A stretch of DNA of 64,000 bases from Saccharicrinis carchari. GTDB lineage: Bacteria; Bacteroidota; Bacteroidia; Bacteroidales; Marinilabiliaceae. The stretch is taken from positions 1 through 64,000 of the forward strand of contig NZ_FXTB01000008.1 of the NCBI RefSeq assembly GCF_900182605.1, in the 5' to 3' direction. Positions 8,895-18,045 of the stretch are shown piece after piece. Position 1 is the first letter of the stretch; each line of letters begins with the position of its first letter. Position numbers and translations under genes: made by a program. The notes under the pieces are model-generated. The model worked only from the letters and a program-made list of their open reading frames with translations. It was not told where the DNA came from and made no database searches.

Positions 8895-9878
8895 ATGGAG
8901 AATCCGGTTATTCAACTCAACGGAGTTTCGAAAAGGTACGATGACTTTATGGCTGTTAACGACCTGAATTTATCCATTAACAAAGGAGAGATATTTGGAT
9001 TGTTGGGACCCAACGGGGCAGGTAAATCAACCACCATTTTAATGCTGATGGGGCTTACCGAACCAAGTTCGGGTAAAGTGGAAGTCTGCGGCATTAACGC
9101 TACCGTAAAACCCATAGAGGTAAAACGAAAGGTGGGTTACCTGCCCGAAGATGTAGGGTTTTACGACGATCGTACGGGCTTAGAAAATCTGATATATACT
9201 GCGCAATTAAATGGGATAAGATACCAGGAGGCAAAGCAAAAAGCCGAAGAGCTACTAGCGCGCGTAGGGCTGGCCAATGATAAAAATAAAAAAACAGGTA
9301 AATACTCTAAGGGGATGCGCCAACGTTTGGGCTTAGCCGATGTGCTAATAAAAAATCCGGAGGTAATCATATTGGATGAACCTACTTCGGGCATCGACCC
9401 TACCGGCGTTCAGGAGTTATTATCCTTAATCGTTGAGCTGAGAAACGAGCGCGATATCACCGTGTTGTTCTCATCACACAACCTGCACCAGGTGCAACAA
9501 GTGTGCGACAGGGTTGGCATTTTTGTAAAGGGAAAACTGCTATGCGAAGGTAACATCGAATCATTATCCGAAAAACTATTTACGCATGGAAAGTATTTAA
9601 TTGAGCTTGGCATCGAAGCGAAGTCTCAGGCTAATAAAGATGCAATTGCTGTTGAAGCCCTTCAAAAGGTATTATCCTCAGTTGAGGATATTCAATCCAT
9701 ACGAAAAGAAAAAGATTATTTCCAAATCGAATGTTCAACCGATAATTCATCCGCCATTGCCAAAGCGGTAATTGATGCCAATTATAATCTTCACTTTTTA
9801 AATAAAAAAGAATACGGATTAGACGCTATCTATAATCGCTATTTCGAGGGAGGGGCAAATGATGAAACGAGCCCCTAA
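8895..9878 (+). CDS. ABC transporter ATP-binding protein
   Basis: Cytoplasmic ATPase of 327 residues that powers an ABC-2 type exporter. Walker A is GPNGAGKS, the signature is YSKGMRQRLGLA, Walker B plus D-loop is VIILDEPTSGIDP, and the switch His lies in LFSSHNLHQV. The C-terminal 100 residues form the accessory domain seen in CcmA/NatA-type exporter ATPases. It sits between the NEW3 protein (3 bp) and its presumed permease (83 bp downstream). The substrate is not predictable. Confidence 0.92.
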   Translation: MENPVIQLNGVSKRYDDFMAVNDLNLSINKGEIFGLLGPNGAGKSTTILMLMGLTEPSSGKVEVCGINATVKPIEVKRKVGYLPEDVGFYDDRTGLENLIYTAQLNGIRYQEAKQKAEELLARVGLANDKNKKTGKYSKGMRQRLGLADVLIKNPEVIILDEPTSGIDPTGVQELLSLIVELRNERDITVLFSSHNLHQVQQVCDRVGIFVKGKLLCEGNIESLSEKLFTHGKYLIELGIEAKSQANKDAIAVEALQKVLSSVEDIQSIRKEKDYFQIECSTDNSSAIAKAVIDANYNLHFLNKKEYGLDAIYNRYFEGGANDETSP

Positions 9879-9961
9879 ATGGTCGGGGCAGGCAATGGGA
9901 GTATTCCCTCACATGCTGAGCCATCTAACGAAAGGGAAATTATTATAATCGCGAGTTACAT

Positions 9962-10957
9962 ATGGCAAATAAAATCAATTATAAACATATGAATAAATCT
10001 ACCATAAAACCATTGAATCCGTTTTGGGTTATTGTAGGCAAAGAAATTTCGAGTACTGTTAGAAGCTGGAAATTTTTAATTATGCTGGCACTCGTATTAC
10101 TAACCTGTATCGGCTCTTTATATGCTGCTTTGGATGATTTTTCTTCGGCTATAAAGGGCGGCAGGGCCGATGACGATTTTTTCTTTTTAAAGTTGTTTTC
10201 GCATTCCGATGGCACCTTACCGTCATACATTATTTTCATCAGTTTTTTGGGTCCCCTGCTTGGAATTAGTATGGGATTTGATGCCATCAATTCAGAGCAA
10301 CACCGTGGCACGCTAAGCCGGGTGCTGGCTCAACCCATATATCGAGACTATATACTCAATGCCAAATTTACCGCTTCGCTTATCCTACTTAGCTCCTTAT
10401 TTGTTGCGCTGAGTTTTTTGGTGCTTGGCTTTGGGCTCATTTTTATTGGAATCCCTCCAACTGCCGATGAGTTTATGCGCATCATATTACTTTCTGTTGT
10501 CACCATTGTATATGTGGCTTTTTGGCTCAATCTGTCCATACTGTTTTCGGTTAAGTTCCGGCAAACGGCAACCTCGGCTCTGGCAGGGATTTCGGTTTGG
10601 CTGTTCTTTACTATTTTTTATGGCATGATCGTTAATCTTATTGCGAAAGCGGTGGCTCCGGTACGATTCTTCAGCGAAACTCAGGTGATTAATTTTCAGC
10701 GATTTATCCAGAATCTGATGCGTTTCAATCCGGGGCAATTGTTTAACGATGCCACTACAACTTTATTGATGCCATCGGTGCGCAGTTTGGGCCCATTGTC
10801 AACAGAGCAAACTATTGGGGCTATTCCCAGTCCATTGCCACTGGGGCAAAGTTTAATGTTGGTATGGCCACAAGTAACGGCTCTCATTGGCGGAACATTG
10901 TTGTTTTTTGCCATTGCCTATACCATGTTTATGAGAAGAGAAATCCGATCGCGTTAA
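9962..10957 (+). CDS. ABC-2 type permease
   Basis: Integral membrane protein of up to 331 residues with about six hydrophobic segments, including FLIMLALVLLTCIGSLYAAL, ASLILLSSLFVALSFLVLGF and a C-terminal ALIGGTLLFFAIAYTMF. A long extracytoplasmic loop follows the first helix, as in ABC-2 permeases with GldF/NosY-like fold. A second ATG at 9989 (MNKSTIKPLN) would give a protein nine residues shorter and is an equally plausible start. It most likely pairs with the ATPase just upstream; the GldA-like ATPase follows 23 bp downstream. Confidence 0.85.
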   Translation: MANKINYKHMNKSTIKPLNPFWVIVGKEISSTVRSWKFLIMLALVLLTCIGSLYAALDDFSSAIKGGRADDDFFFLKLFSHSDGTLPSYIIFISFLGPLLGISMGFDAINSEQHRGTLSRVLAQPIYRDYILNAKFTASLILLSSLFVALSFLVLGFGLIFIGIPPTADEFMRIILLSVVTIVYVAFWLNLSILFSVKFRQTATSALAGISVWLFFTIFYGMIVNLIAKAVAPVRFFSETQVINFQRFIQNLMRFNPGQLFNDATTTLLMPSVRSLGPLSTEQTIGAIPSPLPLGQSLMLVWPQVTALIGGTLLFFAIAYTMFMRREIRSR

Positions 10958-10980
10958 AAACTAATTTATAATACAATAAA

Positions 10981-11931
10981 ATGGACATTTGCGTTAATAA
11001 TATTACCAAAATGTACGGTTCGCAAAAGGCTTTGGACGATTTATCGTTTAAAGTTAAAACCGGAGAGATATTAGGTTTTTTGGGACCCAACGGTGCAGGA
11101 AAAACAACTACCATGAAGGCGATTACCTGCTACATTACTCCAAACAAAGGGGACATATTACTTGGCGGAGAATCTGTGAATAAATCTCCGGATAAAGTAA
11201 AAAGCAACATTGGCTATTTACCCGAAAATAACCCATTGTACCTGGATATGCCCATCATGGACTATCTGACTTTTATTGGCGAGTTGCAAGGTGTAAGTAA
11301 GGCCCATATTCCATCTCAAGTAAAAAAAATGGTTCAAATATGTGGCCTCGATGCCGAGAAACACAAAAAAATAGGCGAACTGTCCAAAGGTTATCGCCAA
11401 AGGGTAGGATTGGCTCAAGCACTTATCCACGATCCTGAGGTTTTAATACTGGATGAACCCACAACAGGTCTGGATCCCAACCAAATTATTGAAATCAGAG
11501 CGTTGATTAAGGAAATTGGGAAAGAAAAGACCGTTATTTTAAGCTCGCACATTCTGGCTGAAGTAGAAGCCACTTGCGACCGGGTACTAATTATTAACAA
11601 GGGTAAGATAGTTGCCGATGGTACGCCTGAGTCTTTACGAAAGAAAGCACAAGGGAAAGAGATATTGCGTGTAGGGGTTAATATCAAAGATCGCAATAAG
11701 ATTTACAAAGCATTAAGCGAAATAAAAGAAGTGGAAGTGGTTTCTTTTGTAGAGGACAATGATGAGCTGTACGAAGTTGAAAGCCACATCGGAAAATCAT
11801 CGGCCGAAGCCATTTTTAAAATGTGTGCCAATAAAGGTTGGTACTTAACGCAGCTTACGCCGGTTGAAAAGAACCTCGAAGATGTTTTCCGGGAGCTGAC
11901 ACAAGAAAATAAATCAATATCTGCTAATTAG
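10981..11931 (+). CDS. gldA: GldA-like ABC ATP-binding protein
   Basis: Second ATPase of the operon, 316 residues. Walker A is GPNGAGKT, followed by the segment IGYLPENNPLYLDM that I associate with GldA proteins; the signature is LSKGYRQRVGLAQ and Walker B LILDEPTTGLDP. A C-terminal accessory domain ends in PVEKNLEDVFRELT. In Flavobacterium, GldA with GldF and GldG forms an ABC transporter needed for gliding; many non-gliding Bacteroidota carry the same genes with an unknown role. It is followed after 6 bp by the GldF-like permease. Confidence 0.85.
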   Translation: MDICVNNITKMYGSQKALDDLSFKVKTGEILGFLGPNGAGKTTTMKAITCYITPNKGDILLGGESVNKSPDKVKSNIGYLPENNPLYLDMPIMDYLTFIGELQGVSKAHIPSQVKKMVQICGLDAEKHKKIGELSKGYRQRVGLAQALIHDPEVLILDEPTTGLDPNQIIEIRALIKEIGKEKTVILSSHILAEVEATCDRVLIINKGKIVADGTPESLRKKAQGKEILRVGVNIKDRNKIYKALSEIKEVEVVSFVEDNDELYEVESHIGKSSAEAIFKMCANKGWYLTQLTPVEKNLEDVFRELTQENKSISAN

Positions 11932-11937
11932 ATTATA

Positions 11938-12663
11938 ATGAAACAAATTTGGATTATTACAAAAAGTGAGTTGAAAGGATACTTCGATTCCTTGATGGCC
12001 TATATACTTATAGTGGTTTTTTTAGGCTTAAGTGGTTTTTTTACCTGGCTCTACGGAAACAATGATGTGTTTTACATAAACCAGGCTACGTTGCAACCTT
12101 TTTTTGGAGTAGCCTATTGGACCCTCTTTATTTTTATTCCGGCACTTACCATGAAACAAATAGCCGAGGAATACAAAACAGGAACAATAGAGTTGTTATT
12201 AACAAAACCTATATCGGATTGGCAAGTGGTTACGGCTAAGTTTTTGGCTACATTTTTACTTATTGCTATTTCATTGGCCTTAACCCTACCCTATTATCTA
12301 TCTATTGCCTCCATAGGCCCCATCGACCATGGTTCGGTACTGACGGGTTACCTGGGTTTATTGCTCATGAGTGCAGCCTACATTAGTATTGGTATTTTTG
12401 CCAGCAGCATTACTTCCAATCAAATTGTAGCCTTTTTGCTGGCCTTAATTATTGGGGTGTTTTTTCAAATATTATTTGGTATTACTTCCACTGCTTTTTC
12501 AGGTACTATTGGCGATGTATTGGCTTATATGGATATGCAATACCATTACCGCAGCATCATTCGGGGTGTCATTGACAGTAAAAATATCATTTATTTTGCA
12601 TCCATCGTATTAGTTGGATTAATGGCGTCTGAACTGTCACTTGTGAAACGTAACATTAACTAA
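11938..12663 (+). CDS. gldF: GldF-like ABC permease
   Basis: Membrane protein of 241 residues with six predicted helices, starting with LMAYILIVVFLGLSGFF. The motif PALTMKQIAEEYKTGTIELL is typical of GldF / ABC-2 permease subunits of this class. It lies 6 bp after the GldA-like gene and 11 bp before the GldG-like gene, matching the gldA-gldF-gldG functional unit though here all three are adjacent. Function by homology: membrane channel of the Gld ABC transporter. Confidence 0.85.
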   Translation: MKQIWIITKSELKGYFDSLMAYILIVVFLGLSGFFTWLYGNNDVFYINQATLQPFFGVAYWTLFIFIPALTMKQIAEEYKTGTIELLLTKPISDWQVVTAKFLATFLLIAISLALTLPYYLSIASIGPIDHGSVLTGYLGLLLMSAAYISIGIFASSITSNQIVAFLLALIIGVFFQILFGITSTAFSGTIGDVLAYMDMQYHYRSIIRGVIDSKNIIYFASIVLVGLMASELSLVKRNIN

Positions 12664-12674
12664 TCAGAAAAATC

Positions 12675-14174
12675 ATGATCAATAAACGTCAATTTTATTA
12701 TTATATCATCTTAGCATCAGGCATCATTGTTTTAATAAATATATTGGCCAATCGATTTTTCTTCCGTATTGATTTTACCGAAGACCAACGATACACGCTA
12801 AGCGAAACCACTAAGGATATCCTTAAAGGCATCAATGAACCCATTACTGTTACGGCCTATTTTTCGGAAGGATTACAACCGCAATTTGACCAATTGCGCA
12901 AGGATTTTAAGGACTTACTGGCCGAGTACGCAAGCCGCACGAAGCAGCAGTTGGTGTATGAGTTTATCAACCCCAACGAAGATGTGCAAGAGGAACAAAA
13001 AGCAGTACAAGCGGGTATTCAAACGCTTATGATTGAAGCCCGGGAGAAAGATCAATCTACTACAAAAAAGGCCTTTATGGGAGCCGTGATACAAATTGGG
13101 GAGGAATCGGAAACCATTCCGTTTATACAGCCCGGCGCCCAAATGGAGTACGCGCTAAGCACAGCCATTAAAAAAATGACGATACCCGACAAGGCGGCCA
13201 TTGGCTTTATTGGCGGGCATGGTGAACCTTCGCTAAACGAATTGCTGCAGGTTGTTCAGGGCTTAGAGGTTTTATATGTCCCCGAAGAAGTGATCTTATC
13301 CGACAGTGTAAACTTAAGCAAGTATAAAACCCTGGCCTGGATCAACCCTCAGGATACGATTCCCCCGGCGCATTTTAGCCATGTGGAGGATTACCTGAAT
13401 CAGGGTGGAAATTTGTTTGTTTCATTTAACAAGGTAGATGCGCAACTCAATCAGGGAATGGGTTTTGCCAAACACACCGGCATGGCGGATTGGTTAAAAA
13501 AGAAGGGCATAACGGTTAACGAAGATTTTGTGGTAGATGCCAACTGTGGTTCCATAACCGTGCAGCAACGTCAGGGAATGTTTACGGTTAACCGCCCCAT
13601 TAACTTCCCTTACTTGCCCATTTTGTCCAATTTTGCCGATCACCCGGTTACCCAGGGCCTAAGCGCCATGGTGATGCAATTTGGCAGTTCCTTGACGTAC
13701 AGTAACGATTCGCTGAGCACTTTTACGCCTCTGGTTTTTACTTCCGATAAATCGGCCAAACAAGCTGCTCCGGTTTATTTTAACATAGAAAAACAGTGGA
13801 CAGAAAGTGATTTCACCTCTCCAAAGCTTACTGTTGCCGGTTTGCTCAAAAAAGATATGCAAAAGATTATTGTGATAGCTGATGGAGATTTAGCAGTGAA
13901 TGGAGCAGGTGAAAATATGCGTCAGGTTCAGCCAGACAATGCCAACTTTGTTGTAAATGCCATTGATTACATGAGTGACGATACGGGCTTAATTCAACTA
14001 CGAAGCAAACAGGTGAAGGTGCGCATCCTGGATCAATTGGATGATGCGGACAAAAACTTCATTAAAATTGTCAACTTTTCGTTACCTATCATTATCATAT
14101 TGGCCATAGGTATCTATCGTTATCAAAAAAGGAAACTAATTCGCTTAAAAAGGAAAGGGGAAAGCTATGTTTAG
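12675..14174 (+). CDS. gldG: GldG-like ABC accessory protein
   Basis: Protein of 499 residues anchored at both ends: an N-terminal helix (about 10-28, IILASGIIVLINILANRFF) and a C-terminal helix (about 468-485, FSLPIIIILAIGIYRY). Between them is a large periplasmic domain with the family pattern FFRIDFTEDQRYTLSE, INEPITVTAYFSE and IGFIGGHGEPS. This is the GldG / ABC-2 auxiliary (IFT52-like) fold. Its 3' end overlaps the DUF4340 gene by 8 bp, implying translational coupling. The name reflects family membership; gliding is not shown. Confidence 0.85.
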   Translation: MINKRQFYYYIILASGIIVLINILANRFFFRIDFTEDQRYTLSETTKDILKGINEPITVTAYFSEGLQPQFDQLRKDFKDLLAEYASRTKQQLVYEFINPNEDVQEEQKAVQAGIQTLMIEAREKDQSTTKKAFMGAVIQIGEESETIPFIQPGAQMEYALSTAIKKMTIPDKAAIGFIGGHGEPSLNELLQVVQGLEVLYVPEEVILSDSVNLSKYKTLAWINPQDTIPPAHFSHVEDYLNQGGNLFVSFNKVDAQLNQGMGFAKHTGMADWLKKKGITVNEDFVVDANCGSITVQQRQGMFTVNRPINFPYLPILSNFADHPVTQGLSAMVMQFGSSLTYSNDSLSTFTPLVFTSDKSAKQAAPVYFNIEKQWTESDFTSPKLTVAGLLKKDMQKIIVIADGDLAVNGAGENMRQVQPDNANFVVNAIDYMSDDTGLIQLRSKQVKVRILDQLDDADKNFIKIVNFSLPIIIILAIGIYRYQKRKLIRLKRKGESYV

Positions 14175-15132
14175 AAAGCTAAATATAAAAACACTCGGGC
14201 TCGTATTTATAGGTTTGTTATCATTAACCATTCTAATAAAAGTAATTGATAATACCAAGGGAGTTAATACGCTTAAAGCGGTGCTTTTTGATGTTGATGA
14301 GCAGCGCATCACTTCGGTAATTGTTAAGCCCCGGATGTTTCAGGGCCAACATATTGAATCAAAGAAACAGGATGATGGATGGAAAATATTGGCCAATGGA
14401 AAATCGTATAATGGCGATGCCAACTTTATTGAGGGCTTAATAGCTCAGGTAAATGGCTTAAAACCCCTGCGCTTGGCAGCGCAGGGTAAAGATAGCTGGG
14501 AAAAGTTTGAACTCACAGATTCTTTATCAACCGTTGTCAAATTAATGGGTTCAACAGGAGAATTGGCTCAATTGTACATAGGAAAATTCTCCTACCAACA
14601 AGCCAGGCAGAACCCCATGATGCAGCAAAACCCGTATATGCAACAACGGGGTACAATGACTACTTACGTGCGCAGCGGTGATGATGAAGAAGTATATGCC
14701 GTGGAGGGCTTCCTGGCCAGTTCTGCTAACCGGGATGTAAACGCATTCAGGGATAAAACCATATTAACAACCAGCAAAACGGGTATCCATAAAATTGCCT
14801 TTGCGTATCCTGCCGACAGCTCCTTTACCATGATAAAAAATGAAGGTGTTTGGATGGTTGATGGCATGGCCCTGGATTCTGCCGCTGTAGATGCTTATTT
14901 ATCTGACATCACCACTTTAAGTGGATCTACTTTTAGCGAGGATGCACCAACATCGCACAGCCATCAGGTTAAAATTCACTTGGAGCATGGGGCAAGCATT
15001 GAAGTAAAAGCGAAGCTTGAGGATGAACAAACCTATATTTCATCATCGCAGAATTTAGGTTCGGTTTTCATGGAGAATCTCGATGAAAACTTTGAAAAGC
15101 TTTTTATATCAAAAAATAAGTTAATCAAATAA
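14167..15132 (+). CDS. DUF4340 domain protein
   Basis: Protein of 321 residues with one N-terminal membrane helix (about 9-26) and a periplasmic DUF4340 domain marked by DDGWKILANGKSYNGD and LTDSLSTVVKLMG. DUF4340 proteins regularly sit next to GldG-type genes, and here the start overlaps the gldG-like stop by 8 bp. A Met/Gln/Asn-rich insertion lies near residues 138-160 (NPMMQQNPYMQQRGTM). It is the last gene of the operon, followed by a strong terminator. Biochemical role unknown. Confidence 0.82.
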   Translation: MFRKLNIKTLGLVFIGLLSLTILIKVIDNTKGVNTLKAVLFDVDEQRITSVIVKPRMFQGQHIESKKQDDGWKILANGKSYNGDANFIEGLIAQVNGLKPLRLAAQGKDSWEKFELTDSLSTVVKLMGSTGELAQLYIGKFSYQQARQNPMMQQNPYMQQRGTMTTYVRSGDDEEVYAVEGFLASSANRDVNAFRDKTILTTSKTGIHKIAFAYPADSSFTMIKNEGVWMVDGMALDSAAVDAYLSDITTLSGSTFSEDAPTSHSHQVKIHLEHGASIEVKAKLEDEQTYISSSQNLGSVFMENLDENFEKLFISKNKLIK

Positions 15133-15150
15133 AATTAATGCAGTGGCACT

Positions 15151-15188
15151 AAAAAGCTCGCAACTAAACGTTTAGTTGCGAGCTTTTT
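15151..15188 (+). terminator. Perfect-hairpin terminator of the ABC operon
   Basis: A perfect 38-bp palindrome (arms of 19 bp, left AAAAAGCTCGCAACTAAAC) ends in a run of T on the + strand. It begins 19 bp after the DUF4340 stop codon and can work in both directions. Confidence 0.9.
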
Positions 15189-15415
15189 TACAAGCACTTA
15201 ATATGCAGATGCTATCAAACTATCCGTTTAATAATTTGATTCACATAAAACTTATCTTTACCACATATTGAATATACAACAACGAATAATCTTTGTTTAC
15301 CTGCCTTTCTAGTTGCCGGATGGCAATAATAATTACAAAAAACTTATTGGATAATTAAATCATTTGCTTAAAATTGTGTATTGTCACTACAAACAATTCA
15401 TGAAAAAGAGAGCAA

Positions 15416-17047
15416 ATGGCGAGTAATGAACGATTATCCGAAAGTAATTCTGAAGAAAAGAAGAAAAAAATAAAAAAGTATTTTGACGTTGACACCCCTG
15501 TATTTTGGCCTTCGGCTATTGTAATAATTCTATTCATTGCAGTAACGCTCATTGTGGGCCAGCCGATGGAAAATATATTTAATGTAATGCAAACCAACAT
15601 ATCAGACTTTGGCGGTTGGTTTTTTATTCTGTCAATTAATCTCTTCCTGTTATTTGTACTTTATATTGCCTTTAGTAAGTACGGAAAAATACGATTGGGA
15701 GGTGCTAAGGCAAAGCCTGAATTTTCAAAAGGCGCATGGTTTGCCATGCTTTTTAGTGCCGGAATGGGAATTGGAATTCTTTTTTGGAGTGTTGGTGAAC
15801 CAATCAGTCACTTTTTTAACTCTCCAACAGTAGAATCCGGTACCGTTGAAGCGGCCGGCGTAGCCATGGAATATACATTTATGCATTGGGGGCTTCATGC
15901 CTGGGGGGTGTACGCCCTGGTAGGTATGTCACTCGCATTTTTCACTTTTAACCGTGGACTGCCACTTACCATCAGTTCCGTTTTTTACCCCTTGATAGGG
16001 CGCAGGATTCACGGGCCAATCGGAAAAGCGATTAATGTGCTGGCCGTGGTAGCTACCCTGTTCGGAATAGCCACTTCTCTTGGGATGGGTGTTAAACAGG
16101 TAAGTGCAGGACTCACCCATCTGTTCGGCGTACCCGATACGGACAATGTGCAGGTAATAATTATTGTAATAATTACATTGGCCGCTACAGCATCCGTTGT
16201 TGCCGGATTATCTGCCGGGGTTAAGCGCCTTAGCGAAATAAACATAGTTATTGCCGCCATTTTTCTTGTTTTTATCATTGTAGTAGGACCAACCGTATTT
16301 ATTGTCGATTCATTTGTGCAAAACACCGGAGCTTATGTTCAAAACTTTTTTCAAATGAGTTTTTGGACAGAAACCTACCGTCAATCGGACTGGCAAAGTA
16401 GCTGGACCGTTTTTTATTGGGCCTGGTGGGTTAGCTGGTCGCCCTTTGTGGGGATGTTTATTGCCCGTATATCGCGCGGGCGTACCCTCAAAGAGTTTGT
16501 ACTGGGCGTATTAATTGTACCTTCGCTAATTACCTTCCTATGGCTTTCGGCTTTTGGTGGCAGCGCAATTTACCTGGAGATAAATGGTATTGCCGATATT
16601 GCCTCTGCCGTAAAAGAAAATGTGGCCACCTCGTTGTATGCATTACTCGAAGAGTTCCCGTTTTCGATGGTAACATCTATGGTGGGATTGATATTGGTGG
16701 CCAGCTTCTTTGTTACAAGCTCCGACTCCGGCTCCCTGGTGGTGGATAGCTTAACCGCCGGAGGAAAATTGGACGCACCGGTAGCCCAACGCATATTCTG
16801 GGCTTTAACCGAAGGTGCCGTTGCTGCAGTATTGCTCCTGGGGGGCGGACTGCAGGCACTGCAAACTGCTTCCATAACAACCGGCTTGCCTTTTGCCATT
16901 ATTTTACTTATCATGATTTGGAGTTTATTGAAAGGGCTCCGCTCGGAACATGCAGGTATGATGGAACGCACAAAAAAGAGCGAACGGGATGATTACAACA
17001 GAATTATTAGCGACATTCTGAAAAGGAAAGAAAAATCAAACAAATAA
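15416..17047 (+). CDS. BCCT-family betaine/choline/carnitine transporter
   Basis: Secondary transporter of 543 residues with about 12 membrane helices. BCCT hallmarks are GMGIGILFWSVGEP near helix 3 and the signature FYWAWWVSWSPFVGMFIARISRGRT around residues 325-350. The N- and C-termini are hydrophilic and charged, as in osmoregulated BetP-type carriers. Substrate is probably glycine betaine or another trimethylammonium compound; sequence alone does not separate these. It precedes a universal stress protein gene by 53 bp and an OpuAC-like lipoprotein gene, giving an osmoprotectant-uptake context. Confidence 0.93.
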   Translation: MASNERLSESNSEEKKKKIKKYFDVDTPVFWPSAIVIILFIAVTLIVGQPMENIFNVMQTNISDFGGWFFILSINLFLLFVLYIAFSKYGKIRLGGAKAKPEFSKGAWFAMLFSAGMGIGILFWSVGEPISHFFNSPTVESGTVEAAGVAMEYTFMHWGLHAWGVYALVGMSLAFFTFNRGLPLTISSVFYPLIGRRIHGPIGKAINVLAVVATLFGIATSLGMGVKQVSAGLTHLFGVPDTDNVQVIIIVIITLAATASVVAGLSAGVKRLSEINIVIAAIFLVFIIVVGPTVFIVDSFVQNTGAYVQNFFQMSFWTETYRQSDWQSSWTVFYWAWWVSWSPFVGMFIARISRGRTLKEFVLGVLIVPSLITFLWLSAFGGSAIYLEINGIADIASAVKENVATSLYALLEEFPFSMVTSMVGLILVASFFVTSSDSGSLVVDSLTAGGKLDAPVAQRIFWALTEGAVAAVLLLGGGLQALQTASITTGLPFAIILLIMIWSLLKGLRSEHAGMMERTKKSERDDYNRIISDILKRKEKSNK

Positions 17048-17100
17048 ACAGATACATTTTTGTAAACCCTAATTGATAAGATACTTAAAACCACAATGCC

Positions 17101-18021
17101 ATGGATAAATTTGATAACTTGTTGGTTTGTTTGGATTTGACCGAAATGAATCATTTTCTTATAAAATATGCCAATTTTTTAGTGAGTAAGATATCACCCA
17201 AAAAAATATATTTCCTGCATTTGTTGCAGACCTATGATTTACCCGATGATATCCTCGATGATATGCCTGAAATGGAAAAATCACTGGCCGAAATAATTCG
17301 CGAAGATTTAGAGGGGAAAATTGAACGTGAATTTGAACCGGTGAACGGTTTGGAAGTTTTTGTTCATGTCGAAGAAGGAATAAAATCCGATACCCTGCTG
17401 CAGTTCACGCGCGACAAAAAAATAAACCTGACCATTTTTGGCAAAAAAGTAGGCTACTCCGGAGCCGGTTCGCTGCCGCGCAGAGTGGCCCCCTTAACGC
17501 CCTCATCGGTTTTACTGGTTAATACCGCATCGGAACCCAAGCTCGATAATCTTTTGGTTCGGAACGACTTCTCCAAAATGTCAGAAATTGCAATGGAAAC
17601 AGCCACTATGCTGGCAGCCCAGACTGGTGCTAATGTTTCTTCATTCCACGCTTATAAAATCCCCATCAGTCATTTCCCACAATACTCTGCCGAGGATGAA
17701 AAACGCCTGAAAGAAAAAATGACCAAACATGGCATCAAGGAATATGGGAGATTTATGAAGAAGCTAAAACTCAGCACAGACGATATTCCATGTACCTATG
17801 TCTATGATAGAAAATATAACGAAGCACATTTGTTGTATCACCACGGCCTGGTCAATAACATTGACTTGATTTTAATCGGGTCGAAAATAAAATCCGAATT
17901 AGCCAACATTATTCTTGATCGCACATCCGAAGATCTTGCCGATTCCGAAAAAAACATCAATGTACTCATCGTAAAAGACAGGAAACAGACACTGGGTTTT
18001 ATGGAAGCATTATTTAAGTAA
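17101..18021 (+). CDS. Tandem-domain universal stress protein
   Basis: Cytoplasmic protein of 306 residues made of two UspA-like halves. The first starts DKFDNLLVCLDLTEMN and ends with SSVLLVN; the second starts near residue 148 (LDNLLVRNDFSKMSE) and ends with SEKNINVLIVKD. The ATP-binding glycine loop is only partly recognisable in the second half (LILIGSKIKSELANIIL). It is enclosed between a BCCT transporter and an osmoprotectant-binding lipoprotein, so a regulatory link to osmotic stress transport is likely but inferred. Confidence 0.85.
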   Translation: MDKFDNLLVCLDLTEMNHFLIKYANFLVSKISPKKIYFLHLLQTYDLPDDILDDMPEMEKSLAEIIREDLEGKIEREFEPVNGLEVFVHVEEGIKSDTLLQFTRDKKINLTIFGKKVGYSGAGSLPRRVAPLTPSSVLLVNTASEPKLDNLLVRNDFSKMSEIAMETATMLAAQTGANVSSFHAYKIPISHFPQYSAEDEKRLKEKMTKHGIKEYGRFMKKLKLSTDDIPCTYVYDRKYNEAHLLYHHGLVNNIDLILIGSKIKSELANIILDRTSEDLADSEKNINVLIVKDRKQTLGFMEALFK

Positions 18022-18045
18022 AAGCGAATAATAAAACTACATGAT

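Noticed and set aside
15416-17047. BCCT gene as a sodium/solute or NSS transporter
   Set aside because: The BCCT tryptophan signature and GMGIGILFWSVGEP motif are specific to BCCT carriers.
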